NCBI GenBank assembly: GCA_934202005.1
Contig: CAKPXP010000006.1
Location: forward strand, 1 to 64,000
DNA length: 64,000 nt
DNA from: an uncultured Selenomonas sp.
GTDB taxonomy: Bacteria; Bacillota; Negativicutes; Selenomonadales; Selenomonadaceae
Direction: 5' to 3'
The first letter of the stretch is position 1, and each line of letters starts with the position of its first letter. The position numbers were made by a program, and so were the translations under genes. Below, piece after piece: positions 63,881 through 64,000 of this stretch. The notes beneath the pieces were generated by a model that made no database searches, was not told the origin of the DNA, and was given only the letters and a program-made list of their open reading frames with translations.

Positions 63881-64000
63881 ATGGGAGAGATCAAAGTCAT
63901 CGGCCTGGGGCCGGGGCGCGCGGGGCTCATCACGCGCGAGGCGTGGGAACTCATGACGCAAGCGGAGACGCTCGTGCTGCGCACGGCCGTCCATCCGACG
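63881..64000 (+). CDS. MazG/YabN-type protein, N-terminal tetrapyrrole-methylase domain (cut by window end)
   Basis: Forty codons are visible: MGEIKVIGLGPGRAGLITRE onward. GLGPG is the signature of the SAM-dependent tetrapyrrole-methylase fold that precedes the MazG nucleotide pyrophosphohydrolase in Bacillus YabN. The ATG is 1 base after the mfd stop with AAAGGAG upstream, and an mfd-yabN neighbourhood is common in Firmicutes. The MazG half is outside the window, so the fusion is inferred. Confidence 0.75.
   Translation, partial: MGEIKVIGLGPGRAGLITREAWELMTQAETLVLRTAVHPT

Overview
The window is a dense chromosomal segment of high GC content from a bacterium that most resembles a motile member of the Negativicutes (Selenomonadaceae, Selenomonas- or Mitsuokella-like). 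The evidence is the combination of a Firmicutes-type gene order (secG-est-rnr-smpB, ftsE-ftsX-M23-ctpA, a DUF1934 gene next to argS, rpoE and pyrG, and mfd before a MazG/YabN gene) with a diderm envelope, shown by an SLH-domain outer-membrane porin. Species cannot be fixed from the sequence alone. No phage, insertion sequence, integrase or CRISPR array is visible.

Layout. 1-3106 holds lower glycolysis (pgk end, tpiA, gpmI). 3201-4949 is a conserved but poorly understood pair, an IscU/NifU-like scaffold and a GGGtGRT protein. 5098-7328 is a PTS-dependent dihydroxyacetone kinase (dhaK-dhaL-dhaM). 7358-9167 holds a protein built of 42-residue repeats, a structured repeat element and a FliD-like gene on the minus strand. 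9310-12334 encodes a eukaryote-type hexokinase and pyruvate kinase. 12456-16851 is secG-est-rnr-smpB. 17167-18655 is the SLH porin behind a structured 5' leader. 18773-23125 has an amino-acid permease, cfa and a cheB with a degenerate receiver. 23306-23381 is a tRNA-Thr(CGT). 24581-27584 is a copper operon (csoR-copA) with a perfect palindromic operator. 27629-30241 is a polar amino-acid ABC transporter in two transcription units.

30289-34375 has a cold-shock gene, hpf and a glcD/glcF-type lactate/glycolate oxidase pair. 34491-42322 runs from secA and prfB through two envelope genes (DUF2993, DUF5693) to csaB, which may relate to SLH anchoring. 42479-46368 is ftsE-ftsX-M23 activator-ctpA. 46561-48012 is decayed DNA: a membrane-protein tail and a pucR gene broken by a frameshift and a stop codon. 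48906-50902 is amtB-glnK with a long leader carrying two hexaloop hairpins, each overlapping a terminator, as expected for ANTAR antitermination. 51121-55008 is a chemotaxis set (REC-CheX fusion, CheX, MCP). 55081-59437 is DUF1934-argS-rpoE-pyrG, and the window ends with a zinc-ribbon gene, mfd and the start of mazG.

The most unusual element is a dispersed family of intergenic repeats. Three full copies of about 164-185 bp (8154, 51166, 59528) share inverted ends and an internal stem architecture in which compensatory base changes keep the stems paired. One truncated copy and five short hairpins carrying only the ends are scattered through other intergenic gaps. Promoters in this window commonly have 17-bp spacing, and TTG starts are frequent (secG, csoR, secA, argS, mfd).
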